Assembly (NCBI RefSeq): GCF_000732615.1
Contig: NZ_JPGL01000007.1
Span: forward strand, 62,001 to 126,000
Origin: Burkholderia paludis
GTDB taxonomy: Bacteria > Pseudomonadota > Gammaproteobacteria > Burkholderiales > Burkholderiaceae
Direction of reading: 5' to 3'
Length of the DNA: 64,000 bases
Shown here: in pieces, positions 1 through 8,863 of the stretch
Layout: each line of letters begins with the position of its first letter
Position numbering within the stretch: the stretch's first letter is position 1
The notes under the pieces: generated by a model
Told to the model about the DNA's origin: nothing
The model's database searches: none
The model's input: only the letters and a program-made list of their open reading frames with translations
Program-made: the position numbers and the translations under genes

Positions 1-714
1 GCGATTCCCGAGCCGCCGCGCGCGACGCCGGCAGCGGCGGCGAGCGAAGGCGAAGGGCCGACGGTCGGCATCTTCGACCGCTCCGTGCTGCGCGCGACGG
101 TGGTCGGCGGGCTGATCGGCGTCGGCGCGCACGGCGGCTATCACGCGATCACGATCTGGCTGCCGACCTACCTGAAGACCGAACGGCACCTGTCGGTGCT
201 CGGCACCGGCGCGTATCTCGCGGTCGTGATCGTCGCGTTCATCTGCGGCTGCTTCGTCAGCGCGTACCTGCAGGACCGGATCGGCCGCCGCCGCAACGTG
301 ATGCTGTTCGCCGCGTGCTGCGCGGTGACGGTAAACCTGTACGTGTTCCTGCCGCTGAACGACGTCGCGATGCTGCTGCTCGGCTTTCCGCTCGGCCTGT
401 TCTCGGCCGGCATCCCGGCGACGCTCGGCACGCTGTTCAACGAGCTTTACCCGCGCAACGTACGCGGCCGCGGGGTCGGCTTCTGCTACAACTTCGGCCG
501 CATCGTGTCCGCCGGCTTTCCGGTGCTGGTCGGGCGCATGGGCGAGTCGCTGCCGCTCGGCACCGCGCTCGGCATCGACGCCGGCATCGCGTACGGGCTG
601 GTCGTGATCGCGGTGTGGTTCCTGCCCGAAACGCGCAGCCGCGGGCTGTCCGGCGCGGCGCCGGGCGACGACGCACCGGCCGAACGCCAGCCGCGCGCCG
701 GGGCGTCGCTGTAG
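1..714 (+). CDS. MFS transporter, C-terminal part (gene enters from the left edge)
   Basis: The reading frame is open from base 1, so the true start lies outside the window; the internal ATG at 85 is not taken as the start. The visible part holds about six hydrophobic segments. After the third comes the MFS loop motif D-R-I-G-R-R-R, placing this as the second half of a 12-TM major facilitator. The inner-membrane carrier probably imports an organic acid, because the next genes encode an amidohydrolase and an isocitrate-lyase-family enzyme in the same direction with almost no gap. The substrate cannot be read from the sequence. The tail after the last segment is short, hydrophilic and Ala/Arg-rich. 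Confidence 0.85.
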   Translation, partial: AIPEPPRATPAAAASEGEGPTVGIFDRSVLRATVVGGLIGVGAHGGYHAITIWLPTYLKTERHLSVLGTGAYLAVVIVAFICGCFVSAYLQDRIGRRRNVMLFAACCAVTVNLYVFLPLNDVAMLLLGFPLGLFSAGIPATLGTLFNELYPRNVRGRGVGFCYNFGRIVSAGFPVLVGRMGESLPLGTALGIDAGIAYGLVVIAVWFLPETRSRGLSGAAPGDDAPAERQPRAGASL

Positions 715-778
715 GTTGCGCCGCTTCCCGTCATCGCATCGCCCGGCACCGCGGCCGGGCGCCTCTTGCAGACTCGTC

Positions 779-1669
779 ATGGATCGCCCCGTGAATCACT
801 TCGTCGAACCGGATCAGGCCGCGCCGTCGCTGGACGCGTGGTACGCAGCGAACCCCGCCGTTGCCGCCGTCGATGCCCATGCGCACGTGTTCGCGCGCGG
901 CCTGCCGCTCGCGCCGGTGGTCCGCCATGCGCCCGACTACGACGCGCCGCTCGAGGCGTACGTCGCGCACCTCGCCGCGCACGACATCACGCACGCGGTG
1001 CTGGTCCAGCCGAGTTTCCTCGGCACCGACAACACGTTCTTCGTCGACGTGCTGCGCCGTTACCCGCGCCGCTTTCGCGGCGTCGCCGTGGTCGATCCGG
1101 CCATTCCGGACGACGATCTCCTCGCGCTCGACCGCGCGGGCGTGGTCGGGATGCGGCTGAACCTCGTCGGGCTGCCGATCCCGGATTTCGGCGCGCCCGC
1201 ATGGCGCGCGCTGTTCGCCCGCATCAACGCGCTCGGCTGGCACGTCGAGATCCATCGCGGCATCGAGGATCTGCACGCGATCACCGCGCCGTTGCTCGCG
1301 CAGTCGTGCACGCTCGTGATCGACCATTTCGGCCGCCCGTCGCCCGCGCTCGGCGAGCGTGCGCCCAGCTTCCGCCGCATGCTGTTGCTCGCGGATACCG
1401 GCCGCGTGTGGGTCAAGCTGTCCGCGGCGTATCGCAACAGCGTGGCCGGCGACGGCGCGATCGACGCGTTCGGCGCCGCGCGCGCGCTGCGCACCGCGTT
1501 TACGGCCGAGCGGCTGGTGTGGGGCAGCGACTGGCCGCACACGCAGCATCGCGAGCGCGTCGGTTTCGACGCCGCCTATGCCGCGCTGGTGCGCTGGCTG
1601 CCCGACCCCGGCGAGCGCCTGCGCGTGCTGCGCGACTCGCCCCGCATCCTGTTTCGTTTCGACCAATGA
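779..1669 (+). CDS. Amidohydrolase-family hydrolase (2-pyrone-4,6-dicarboxylate lactonase-like)
   Basis: A 296-residue TIM-barrel amidohydrolase (PF04909 type). The D-A-H-A-H motif near residue 40 supplies metal or substrate-binding histidines. A later IDHFG strand and a WGSDWPHT motif carrying the catalytic Asp complete the signature. LigI-like lactonases and related hydrolases of small di- and tricarboxylates share this layout, so a ring-opened or lactone acid is the likely substrate. ATG 779 is chosen because the family N-terminus fits there; an in-frame TTG at 716, right after the transporter stop, would add 21 residues. It ends 8 nt before the next gene, implying one operon. The exact reaction is unknown. 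Confidence 0.85.
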   Translation: MDRPVNHFVEPDQAAPSLDAWYAANPAVAAVDAHAHVFARGLPLAPVVRHAPDYDAPLEAYVAHLAAHDITHAVLVQPSFLGTDNTFFVDVLRRYPRRFRGVAVVDPAIPDDDLLALDRAGVVGMRLNLVGLPIPDFGAPAWRALFARINALGWHVEIHRGIEDLHAITAPLLAQSCTLVIDHFGRPSPALGERAPSFRRMLLLADTGRVWVKLSAAYRNSVAGDGAIDAFGAARALRTAFTAERLVWGSDWPHTQHRERVGFDAAYAALVRWLPDPGERLRVLRDSPRILFRFDQ

Positions 1670-1677
1670 GGCTATCC

Positions 1678-2565
1678 ATGTCCGATCACACCGCAGTTCG
1701 TCGCGCCGGGTTCCGGCGCAGCATCGCCGCCCGCCAGGGGCTGCTCGTCGCCGGTACGTTCAACGCGCTCAGCGCCCGGGTCGCGGCCGATCTCGGCTTC
1801 GGCGCGCTGTACCTGAGCGGCGCCGGCGTCACCAACATGTCGCTCGGCCTGCCCGATCTCGGCTTCGTCGGCCTGGGCGAGCTGGCCGAACACACCGCGC
1901 GCGTGCGCGACGCGGTCGAACTGCCGCTGATGGTGGATGCCGACACGGGGTTCGGCAACGCGCTGAACGTGCTGCACACGGTGCGCACGCTGGAGCGCAG
2001 CGGCGCCGACGCGATCCAGCTCGAGGACCAGGTGCTGCCGAAGAAATGCGGTCATTTCGCGGGCAAGGAAGTGATTCCGGCCGGCGAGATGGTCGGCAAG
2101 CTGAAGGCTGCCGTCGACGCGCGCGTGGACCCGAACCTGCTGATCGTCGCGCGCACCGATGCGGCCGCGGTTCACGGCATCGACGACGCGATCGAGCGCG
2201 CCCACCGTTATGCGGAAGCGGGCGCCGACGTGCTGTTCATCGAGGCCATGGATACGCCGCAGGACGTCGAGCGGCTGCCGGCGCTGTTCGACACGCCGCA
2301 GCTCATCAACATCGTGATCGGCGGCAAGACGCCGACGCGCTCGCGCGACGAACTGGCGCGCCTCGGCTACGGCGTGGTGCTGTATGCGAACGCGGCGCTG
2401 CAGGGCGCGGTGCGCGGGATGCAGGCCGCGCTGACCGCGCTGCGCGACACCGGCCGGCTCGACGAGGATCCCGCGCTGGTCGCGCCGTTCGCCGAACGGC
2501 AAAGGCTCGTCGACAAGCCGCGCTTCGACGCGCTCGACGCCCGCTACGCGGCCGACCGCGCGTAG
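1678..2565 (+). CDS. Isocitrate lyase/PEP mutase superfamily enzyme (methylisocitrate or dimethylmalate lyase-like)
   Basis: This 295-residue protein has the length of PrpB-type lyases. The catalytic-loop motif K-K-C-G-H is present near residue 125, with Cys as general acid-base. The metal-binding strand VDADTGFG near residue 84 and the QLEDQ motif near residue 117 are also there. The family cleaves C-C or P-C bonds of 2-hydroxy dicarboxylates to give pyruvate or glyoxylate-type products. ATG 1678 has an AGG 6 nt upstream; an in-frame ATG at 1666 overlaps the previous stop and is less likely. With the amidohydrolase and two carriers it probably forms a catabolic cassette for a branched or substituted dicarboxylate. 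Substrate is inferred only. Confidence 0.85.
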   Translation: MSDHTAVRRAGFRRSIAARQGLLVAGTFNALSARVAADLGFGALYLSGAGVTNMSLGLPDLGFVGLGELAEHTARVRDAVELPLMVDADTGFGNALNVLHTVRTLERSGADAIQLEDQVLPKKCGHFAGKEVIPAGEMVGKLKAAVDARVDPNLLIVARTDAAAVHGIDDAIERAHRYAEAGADVLFIEAMDTPQDVERLPALFDTPQLINIVIGGKTPTRSRDELARLGYGVVLYANAALQGAVRGMQAALTALRDTGRLDEDPALVAPFAERQRLVDKPRFDALDARYAADRA

Positions 2566-2644
2566 GCCGCGGGCACGGGCGGCACCGGCTGCCGCCCGAC
2601 GGACACGAACACACGAGCACAAGAACACAGGACAGGAGACCTCC

Positions 2645-3973
2645 GTGGCAATTTCCCCCACCGAAGCGGCCGGCGAGCCGCCGCGCATCGGTTCGATCGT
2701 CGGCGGGCTGGCCGGCAACCTGATCGAGTGGTACGACTTTCTCGCGTACAGCATCTTCTCGATCTACTTCGCGCCGGCGTTCTTTCCGGCCGACCGGCCG
2801 ACCGTGCAACTGATGAACACCGCGGCGATCGCGGCCGTCGGGTACGTCGCGCGGCCGGCGGGAAGCTGGCTCGTCGGCCTGTATGCGGACCGGCGCGGGC
2901 GCAAGGCCGCGCTGACGAAATCGGTGCTCGCGATGTGCGCCGGGTCGCTGCTGATCGCCGTCACGCCCGGCTATTCGACGATCGGCGTGCTCGCACCGGC
3001 GCTGCTCGTCGCCGCGCGGCTGCTGCAGGGGCTCAGCATGGGCGGCGAATACGGCACCAGCGCGACCTACCTGAGCGAGATCGCGCCGGCGAACCGGCGC
3101 GGCTTCTACGTCGGCTTCCTGCAGGTGAGCGTGGTCGCCGGCCAGCTGGTCGCGCTCGGGCTGATGCTGGCGATGCAGCGGATCTTCGCCGGCACGCACG
3201 ACCTCGAACGCTGGGGCTGGCGGATTCCTTTCTTCGTCGGCGGCATGCTCGCGCTGTTCGCGCTCTACATGCGCCGCAACGTCGTCGAGAGCGACGCGTT
3301 CGTCGCGAGCCGGGCGCGCGCGGCGAAGACCCGCGTGACGGCCGATCTCGCCGCTCACTGGCGCGAACTGCTGCTCGCGATCGGCATCACGATCGGCGGC
3401 ACCGTCGCGTTCTACACGTACACCGTCTACATGCAGAAATACCTGGTCAACTCGGTCGGGCTGCACAAGGAAACGGCGACCTGGATCTGTACCGTCGCGC
3501 TGCTGCTGTACATGCCGCTGCAGCCGCTGTTCGGCCTCGTGTCGGACCGCGTCGGCCGCCGGCCGGTGCTGCTGTGGTTCGGGATCGGCGGCACGCTGCT
3601 GTCCGTGCCGATCTTCACGGCGCTCGGTCACGTGCACGATCCGCTTGCCGCGTTCGCGCTGGTGTTCGCGGGGCTCGTCGTGCTGAGCGGGTTCACGTCG
3701 GTGCACATGCTGGTCAAGGCCGAGCTGTTTCCGCCGCAGATCCGCGCGCTGGCCGTCGGGCTGCCTTACGCGCTGACGACGGCAATCCTCGGCGGCACGA
3801 CCGAATTCGTCGCGCTGCGGCTGAAGGCGGGCGGCAACGAGACGATGTTCTTCTGGTACGTCGCGGCCTGCGCGGCGATTTCGCTGTTCGTGTACTGGCG
3901 GATGCCGGAGACGCACCCGGCGAAGCGCGAGCCCGAGGCCCTGTCTCCGGTCGGGGCGCCGGCGCCGCGCTGA
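2645..3973 (+). CDS. MHS-family metabolite:H+ symporter (ShiA/KgtP-like)
   Basis: The 442-residue, 12-TM major facilitator belongs to the metabolite:proton symporter (ProP/KgtP/ShiA) group. The N-terminal GNLIEWYDF motif and the loop D-R-R-G-R-K are characteristic. GGEYGTS in the fifth segment region is also typical. The start is GTG 2645 with GGAGAC directly upstream at 2635-2640. It follows the lyase gene by 79 nt and likely belongs to the same catabolic unit, giving that unit a second uptake carrier besides the MFS protein at the window edge. Substrates of this family are organic acids such as alpha-ketoglutarate, shikimate or citrate; which one cannot be told. Confidence 0.9.
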   Translation: MAISPTEAAGEPPRIGSIVGGLAGNLIEWYDFLAYSIFSIYFAPAFFPADRPTVQLMNTAAIAAVGYVARPAGSWLVGLYADRRGRKAALTKSVLAMCAGSLLIAVTPGYSTIGVLAPALLVAARLLQGLSMGGEYGTSATYLSEIAPANRRGFYVGFLQVSVVAGQLVALGLMLAMQRIFAGTHDLERWGWRIPFFVGGMLALFALYMRRNVVESDAFVASRARAAKTRVTADLAAHWRELLLAIGITIGGTVAFYTYTVYMQKYLVNSVGLHKETATWICTVALLLYMPLQPLFGLVSDRVGRRPVLLWFGIGGTLLSVPIFTALGHVHDPLAAFALVFAGLVVLSGFTSVHMLVKAELFPPQIRALAVGLPYALTTAILGGTTEFVALRLKAGGNETMFFWYVAACAAISLFVYWRMPETHPAKREPEALSPVGAPAPR

Positions 3974-3986
3974 ACCGGCGCCGGCG
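3957..3986. terminator. GC-rich hairpin between convergent genes
   Basis: Perfect 11-bp arms CGCCGGCGCCG (3957-3967) and CGGCGCCGGCG (3976-3986) flank an 8-nt loop that contains the stop codon of the symporter gene. A weak T-rich stretch follows on the plus strand. It sits between convergent genes and could stop transcription from both sides. Confidence 0.6.
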
Positions 3987-3989
3987 GCG

Positions 3990-4220
3990 TTACCGGGTCT
4001 GTTTCTGTTGCGCCTGCTGCGCCGCGAGTGGCGTCACGGGCGTCGCGCTGCGGGCCGCGCCGTCTCGCGGCGCGACGCCCGGCCACGACGCGGCGCACTG
4101 CATCCCGGGCGGCGGCGCCGGCAAGCCGCCCGTCATCACGGGTTCGGCGCGGTCACGGCCGCAGCCCGGCAGCCAGCCGGACACGCCGAGGCTCCATATC
4201 AGGGTCGCGAACAGGCGCAT
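3990..4220 (-). CDS. Small putative lipoprotein
   Basis: A 76-residue protein starting at ATG 4220, 2 nt after the stop of the DUF4156 gene, so the two are probably co-transcribed. The N-terminus is a short hydrophobic signal ending in a Leu-Pro-Gly-Cys lipobox near residue 20, suggesting a lipid-anchored periplasmic protein. The rest is Pro/Ala-rich and ends in a Gln-rich tail. No domain is recognised. Its dependence on the neighbouring lipoprotein gene and the signal sequence are the only functional hints. Confidence 0.55.
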   Translation of the reverse strand: MRLFATLIWSLGVSGWLPGCGRDRAEPVMTGGLPAPPPGMQCAASWPGVAPRDGAARSATPVTPLAAQQAQQKQTR

Positions 4221-4222
4221 CG

Positions 4223-4594
4223 TCACGCTCCGTTGCCCGGGCAGCGGTACACGCTGCCGGTCAACGTGACGCCGGTCTGCCGCAGGAAACCGCCGTCGGT
4301 GCCGTCGAAACTGCCGCTCTGCGCGGCGCGCTGCGTCAACAGCACCACCAGGTTGCCGCCAAGCGCGGCGGCGCGGTTCTTCAGGTCGTGACGCGCCCCC
4401 GTCTCGAGCGACGTGTCCGGGATGAAGCCGCCGGTCAGGAAATTGCCCTGGCTGCCGGTCACGTCGCCGAGATAGCGGCAAGCGGCACCCGGGTCGGTCG
4501 TGACGACGCGCACTTCGCGGCCCGCGGAAGACAGCGCGAGCGGCGCGCATGCCGCCAGCGCGGCAGGGAGGAACAGCAGCCAGACAGGTCTCAT
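4223..4594 (-). CDS. DUF4156 domain lipoprotein
   Basis: A 123-residue protein with a type II signal peptide: hydrophobic stretch then Leu-Ala-Ala-Cys lipobox at residues 13-16. The mature part fits the DUF4156 pattern: an initial segment with a Cys followed by YLGDVTGSQG, a helix with LKNRAAALGGN and a C-terminal strand with a second Cys (YRCPG). These two cysteines probably form a disulphide in the periplasm. The family is of unknown function and is anchored to a membrane. It precedes a second small lipoprotein gene on the same strand. No regulatory site stands out upstream. Confidence 0.8.
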   Translation of the reverse strand: MRPVWLLFLPAALAACAPLALSSAGREVRVVTTDPGAACRYLGDVTGSQGNFLTGGFIPDTSLETGARHDLKNRAAALGGNLVVLLTQRAAQSGSFDGTDGGFLRQTGVTLTGSVYRCPGNGA

Positions 4595-4816
4595 GTTTCC
4601 GCCGTATCGAATGCGCGTGATCGCGCGACAGCGTCACTCTACGGACAGCGGCCACACGGCACATCGGGCGAAGGTTGTGCGCCCGGGCGGAAAAGCGTAC
4701 GACCAAAGTCGCAGACGCAACCCGCCGAGCAGGCGGATGGGCGCGCGCTGCGGCTTGCGGGGCAGGGCGCCGGACGGGCGGCCGGTACGCTGGCCTCGAG
4801 CGGCCGAGCCCGGTGC

Positions 4817-5464
4817 TCAGGGCTTCGGCGCCATCAGGCCTTCCCGCCAGGCGAGCGCGACGGCCTGCGTGCGATCCGACAGGTGCAGCTTCGACATCAC
4901 GTTGCCGAGATGCGTCTTGACGGTCTTTTCCGTGATGCCGAGCGTCGCGGCGATGCGTGCATTGCTGCCGCCTTCGGCCAGGCAGCGCAGCACTTCCAGT
5001 TCACGCGTGGTCAACGCGGCGAACGGGCTGTGCGGCGGCTTGCGCAATGCGCCGATCATGCGCTGCGCGATGCCGGGATGCAGGGTCGGCTCGCCGTGGA
5101 CGGCTGCATGGATCGCCTGCAGCAGCCGCTCGCCGCGTATCGATTTCAGCAGGAACGAATCGGCGCCGGCATCGAGCGCGGCGAGTGCGAGCGCATCGCT
5201 GTCCGACGACGTCAGCACCATGATGTGTGTGGCGCGACTGGCGTCCCGAATCGCGCGGATCGCGGCGGGCACGCCGGCGTGCCCCATGCCGGGCATCATC
5301 AGGTCGAGCAGCAGCACGTCGGGACGATGCGCGCGCACCTGCTCGATCGTCGAGTCGCCGTCGTCGGTTTCCGCGACGATCGTGAACGACGTATCGAGCC
5401 GCAACAGCCCGCGGATGCCTTCGCGCACGACCGCGTGGTCGTCGGCGATGAGAATGGTGGTCAT
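4817..5464 (-). CDS. NarL/LuxR-type response regulator
   Basis: A 215-residue two-domain regulator. The receiver domain (about 1-120) has the acidic pair D8-D9, phospho-acceptor D54 within LLLDLMMPG and a Lys in FLLKS. The C-terminal LuxR-type helix-turn-helix (about 150-210) starts at LTTRELEVLRCLAEG and includes the ITEKTVKTH recognition segment. Its ATG (5464-5462) overlaps the TGA of the upstream histidine kinase gene by the ATGA arrangement, so the two are translationally coupled partners. The target genes are unknown; no quorum-sensing autoinducer domain is present, so it is not an AHL receptor. Confidence 0.93.
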   Translation of the reverse strand: MTTILIADDHAVVREGIRGLLRLDTSFTIVAETDDGDSTIEQVRAHRPDVLLLDLMMPGMGHAGVPAAIRAIRDASRATHIMVLTSSDSDALALAALDAGADSFLLKSIRGERLLQAIHAAVHGEPTLHPGIAQRMIGALRKPPHSPFAALTTRELEVLRCLAEGGSNARIAATLGITEKTVKTHLGNVMSKLHLSDRTQAVALAWREGLMAPKP

Positions 5465-7008
5465 GCCGTCTCCATTGGGTCGAAATGGACGGTCACGCGC
5501 GTGCCGTCCGCGCCCGACGCGATGTCGAGCATGCCGCCGGGCAGCGCGTCGGCGCGCCAGCGCAGGTTGGCGAGCCCCATGCCGACCGGCACCGCCGCCG
5601 GATCGAAGCCGCTGCCGTCGTCGCGCACGATCCAGCGCCAGCGCGACGACGGCGCACCGGGCGCCGCGTGTCCGGCGCCGTCCGTTTCGCATGCGATGCC
5701 GATCCGGCGGCAGCCGCTGTGGCGCAGCGCATTCGCCGCCGCCTCGTGGGTGATCATCAGCAGTTCGTGCGCGGCCGCCGGATGCGCATCGAGCGCGTAC
5801 GCCGCGCCTTCGGGCAGGTCGAGCGACCAGTCGATGCCCGAGCCGGCCAGCAGGTCGCGCACCGCATGCGACACGGCCGCGCGCAGGCCGTCCTCTGCGA
5901 TGGCCGGCAGGCTGAAGCCGGTCACCACGTTGTCGAGATCCTGCTGGAGATGATCGGCGAGGCGTCGCGCCGCACCAACGGTCGGCAACAGGTCCGGATG
6001 CCGTTGCGCCTCGTATTCCAGCTCGGTCAGCTTGAGGCCGAGCACGAAGCTGCGCTGCTTCGCGGTGTCGTGCAGGTCGCGCGCGATCCGCGTGCGTTCG
6101 ACCGATACGGCGAGCGCTTTCTGCATCCCGAACGCACGCGCGAGCGCATCGGCCATCCGGTTGAAATGCGCGGCCAGCGCGCCGAGTTCGTCGCCCGACG
6201 CATCGGCGATCCGGGCCGACAGATCGCCGGCCGCCCAGCGGTCGGCCGCGGCCGTCATCCGCCGCACGCGCCGCACCAGCAACCAGACCAGCAGCCCCGC
6301 GAAGCTTGCGCCCATCGCGCCGAGATAGAGCACGGTGCGCATCAGGTCGTACGCCGATGCATCGTCCGCGATTTCGTAGTGAAGCTGCCAGCCCGGCCAG
6401 TAATGGACGCCGATCCACGCGATCGCGCCGCCGGCCAGCGGGACGCGCGTGACGATGGCCCAGTCTCCGTCGCGGCGCAGCATCGGGTCGGACGCGGCCG
6501 GCGCGACCGCTGCGGATGCGAACGCGTCGGACAGCAGCGGCGACGCGGCCGGCGCGGTGGCGCATCCACCGCCATCCGGGCGCGCAATGCGCACCTGCAA
6601 CCGGCCGGTGCCGAAGAAGCTCATCATCGGCGCGAAATCCATCACGTCGCGCGTGCCGTCCCGTGCGATTTGCCAGAACATCGCGTCGGCCGCGGCACGG
6701 CATGCGACCGGGTCGCGCAGGTCGACGGCGCCGGCCGATGCGGCCAGTGCGGGGCGGTCGAGGTTGCCGAGAAAACGGCGGATGTCGCTTTCGGCGTGGG
6801 TGCGCCACAGCACGCTCGTCAGCACCGACGACAGCACCATCGCCACGAACCCCACGACGATGAAGGTCGGCACGAGCTTGACGAACAGGCCACGGAAGCG
6901 GATCCGGAACAGGCGCAACGCGGGCTCCTGGTTTTTCGTTTTCCACCGGCGCGCCGGATGGGCGCCGACGGCGTGGCGAAGCAGGGCGACAGGCTTCGGT
7001 CGCGCCAT
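5461..7008 (-). CDS. Membrane sensor histidine kinase (NarX/HisKA_3 type)
   Basis: About 515 residues from ATG 7008. A transmembrane segment near residues 43-65 leads to a periplasmic sensor region of roughly 165 residues with two possible disulphide cysteines. A second membrane span follows near 235-255, then a HAMP linker and a HisKA_3 dimerisation region with the motif ERTRIARDLHDTAKQ (phospho-acceptor His about 313). The C-terminal HATPase has an N-box (HEAAANALRHS) and G-boxes (DDGSGF, GMGLANL). The start has only a weak ribosome site. It is coupled to the downstream response regulator. The ligand sensed is unknown. Confidence 0.88.
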   Translation of the reverse strand: MARPKPVALLRHAVGAHPARRWKTKNQEPALRLFRIRFRGLFVKLVPTFIVVGFVAMVLSSVLTSVLWRTHAESDIRRFLGNLDRPALAASAGAVDLRDPVACRAAADAMFWQIARDGTRDVMDFAPMMSFFGTGRLQVRIARPDGGGCATAPAASPLLSDAFASAAVAPAASDPMLRRDGDWAIVTRVPLAGGAIAWIGVHYWPGWQLHYEIADDASAYDLMRTVLYLGAMGASFAGLLVWLLVRRVRRMTAAADRWAAGDLSARIADASGDELGALAAHFNRMADALARAFGMQKALAVSVERTRIARDLHDTAKQRSFVLGLKLTELEYEAQRHPDLLPTVGAARRLADHLQQDLDNVVTGFSLPAIAEDGLRAAVSHAVRDLLAGSGIDWSLDLPEGAAYALDAHPAAAHELLMITHEAAANALRHSGCRRIGIACETDGAGHAAPGAPSSRWRWIVRDDGSGFDPAAVPVGMGLANLRWRADALPGGMLDIASGADGTRVTVHFDPMETA

Positions 7009-7318
7009 CTTGACGGTTTTTTGCGGCGGTTGCAGAGGCGTTTCGTTCGGACGGGCGGGATGGCCCGGGCGGAGGAACCGGCAGCCGGCATGCCGGCGGG
7101 AATGCGTGCGGGCGGGTCGACGGCGCGACGCCGGGTTCGTTTGTGCGCCAATGAACCGCGCCGTATGATGACGCGTTCCATGCGGCTCTCGGTCAGGGGC
7201 ATGCGGCCCGGCGGCGCGTGGATCGTCCTTGCCGTGTCCTGCGTCTTCGGCACGGAAGCGCCCCAATGCCCCGGATTGCCGGTCCTGGTCCCGGTCGCAG
7301 TCGAATGGAGAACATCGG

Positions 7319-8071
7319 ATGAAGCTTCAAGCCGGCTACGACCTGACGTTTCGGCATGTCCGACGGCATGCGGAAGGCCTTGCGTACGATGTCGGGTTTC
7401 ACGTGTATCAGCGTCACGACGGGACATTCATACTCGGCTACGAAGTCGTGCAACAGGCAAGCCAACTCCGATTCGGAAGCGGGGCCCACCGGCTGGACTT
7501 CGACGGCACGCGCGAAGAAGCGGAAGCATTCGCGCGCACCTATCTGGAATGGGTCATCGACAACCTGCCGGACTCGAACGGCTGGGACAGCGGCATGCGA
7601 ACAGGCGAACGCGCCGGCTATCGGATCGTCGAATGGAACGACGGAACGGACGGGGATCTCGAGAACCTGGTTCTGCGCTGCCCCGAACTCGTCGTCGGAC
7701 GGTATGTGGCAATCGCGAGTTGCGACAGCGGCCCGTACACGCCAACCGACGGGGAATTCGCGGCGGGTTGGTCAAGAATCGGCAGTCTCGCGTTGAGTCC
7801 CCCGGTCGAAACGCCGTCGCGGCTTCCGATGCCCGGTTTTGACGAGTGGTACGTGTACGACACGCCGGGCAGGGGCGAGCCGCACGCCAACTTCGTGAAT
7901 CGCGTCGGCTTCAGTCCGCTCGACGTCGATGACAGGGACACGGATGCATTCTGGGAACAGGTCGTCAAGCTGGCGCCGCTGCACGTGCTTGGAGCAGGCA
8001 CGCCGCATTTGTTCCTGGTCACGCGCGACGACGCGCTGTTCCAGGCGGTACTTCAGGGCGCAAAGCCCTGA
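7319..8071 (+). CDS. Hypothetical protein, 250 residues
   Basis: Start ATG 7319 is chosen because GGAG at 7307-7310 lies 8 nt upstream; longer in-frame starts lack a ribosome site and fall in noncoding-like sequence. The protein is soluble, acidic and without signal peptide or membrane span. It is rich in aromatic residues (YQRHDGTF, DEWYVYD, FWEQVV), which suggests a compact alpha/beta fold. I do not recognise a family. It stands alone, divergent from the two-component genes and 370 nt before the promoter of the bufferin operon. Confidence 0.7.
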   Translation: MKLQAGYDLTFRHVRRHAEGLAYDVGFHVYQRHDGTFILGYEVVQQASQLRFGSGAHRLDFDGTREEAEAFARTYLEWVIDNLPDSNGWDSGMRTGERAGYRIVEWNDGTDGDLENLVLRCPELVVGRYVAIASCDSGPYTPTDGEFAAGWSRIGSLALSPPVETPSRLPMPGFDEWYVYDTPGRGEPHANFVNRVGFSPLDVDDRDTDAFWEQVVKLAPLHVLGAGTPHLFLVTRDDALFQAVLQGAKP

Positions 8072-8439
8072 GGGCGACGCCCGTCGAGGTTCCACAGCAG
8101 TCTCCGGCGTCATCGAGACGCCGCGTCCATGGCCACGCCCGCAGGAACGCCGACGAAGCCCCGTCGCGCAACGCATCGCGCAGTTTTCGCGTGAAAACGT
8201 CCGCCCGGACAATCGCGATGCCGACTTCAATGGATCAATGAACCTGCCGGGCGCCGGCTTCGCCCGCGCACGCGGCCTCTCCGTGCCCCCGATTGACCTC
8301 CGGTCAAGCCGCCGATGCAGCGACGGGTAGCCGCTAAGGAGCGCACGGCCCGCATCTCGGCGACTCGCCGGCGGCGCTGTCGCTTGCAGCGGGCTTCGGC
8401 CGGCCGGACCCACCGGCAAGAAAATATTTTTCGCCCGCT
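8072..8439. other. Intergenic stretch without a recognised gene
   Basis: About 370 bases upstream of the bufferin promoter. No open frame with a ribosome site or coding-like composition was found on either strand. A short AT-rich run (AAAATATTTTT) at about 8421-8431 lies just upstream of the proposed -35 element. Confidence 0.5.
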
Positions 8440-8465
8440 GTAACCGGCCGCGCCGATCGCACGAA
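8440..8465 (+). promoter_or_regulatory. SigF-like ECF promoter of the bufferin operon
   Basis: GTAACC at 8440-8445, exactly 16 bases, then CGAA at 8462-8465. This matches the consensus I recall for Caulobacter SigF-dependent promoters that drive bufferin operons (GTAACC-N16-CGAA). It lies 53 bp upstream of the first gene, and a sigma factor gene with its NrsF anti-sigma factor sits 4 kb away. Confidence 0.65.
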
Positions 8466-8518
8466 TTAACTTGCGTACCCACGACGGGTACCTTCCAGCT
8501 CAATCATCGGAGAACACC

Positions 8519-8830
8519 ATGTCGGCAAAACTCTCGCTCCAAACCGCGCTGCTCGTCGGCGCCGTCGCCAGCCTCGTCGCCTCGGTTGCGCATGCCGCAC
8601 CGCTCACGAAAGCCGAGGCCGACGCCGCCGTCGCCGCCCACAAGGAGAAGTGTTTCGGCGTCGCGCTGAAGGGACAGAACGACTGCGCGGCCGGCCCCGG
8701 CACCACCTGCCAGGGCACCTCGACCGTCGACTTCCAGGGCAACTCGTGGAAGTTCGTTCAGGGCGGCACGTGCACCAGCATCCAGGTGCCGGGTGGCAAT
8801 CACGGCTCGCTCACGCCGATCAAGTCGTAA
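8519..8830 (+). CDS. bufA1: Bufferin precursor peptide (DUF2282, BufA1-like)
   Basis: A 103-residue secreted precursor. Residues 1-26 form a Sec signal peptide ending in AHA. The mature part begins APLTKAEAD and carries four cysteines spread as KCFG, DCAAG, TCQG and GTCTSI, the DUF2282 pattern. In bufferins, cysteines are converted by the MNIO enzyme into thiooxazole-type heterocycles that bind copper in the periplasm. The start follows CGGAGAACACC. It is first in an operon with the MNIO enzyme, its partner and a DoxX-like protein. The number of modified cysteines here cannot be seen from sequence. Confidence 0.88.
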   Translation: MSAKLSLQTALLVGAVASLVASVAHAAPLTKAEADAAVAAHKEKCFGVALKGQNDCAAGPGTTCQGTSTVDFQGNSWKFVQGGTCTSIQVPGGNHGSLTPIKS

Positions 8831-8863
8831 CGCACGTCGGCAAGAGGAAATCGGGAGGCGATC

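Noticed and set aside
4817..5464. LuxR-type protein as a quorum-sensing receptor
   Set aside because: The N-terminus is a receiver domain with Asp54, not an autoinducer-binding domain, and it is coupled to a histidine kinase gene.
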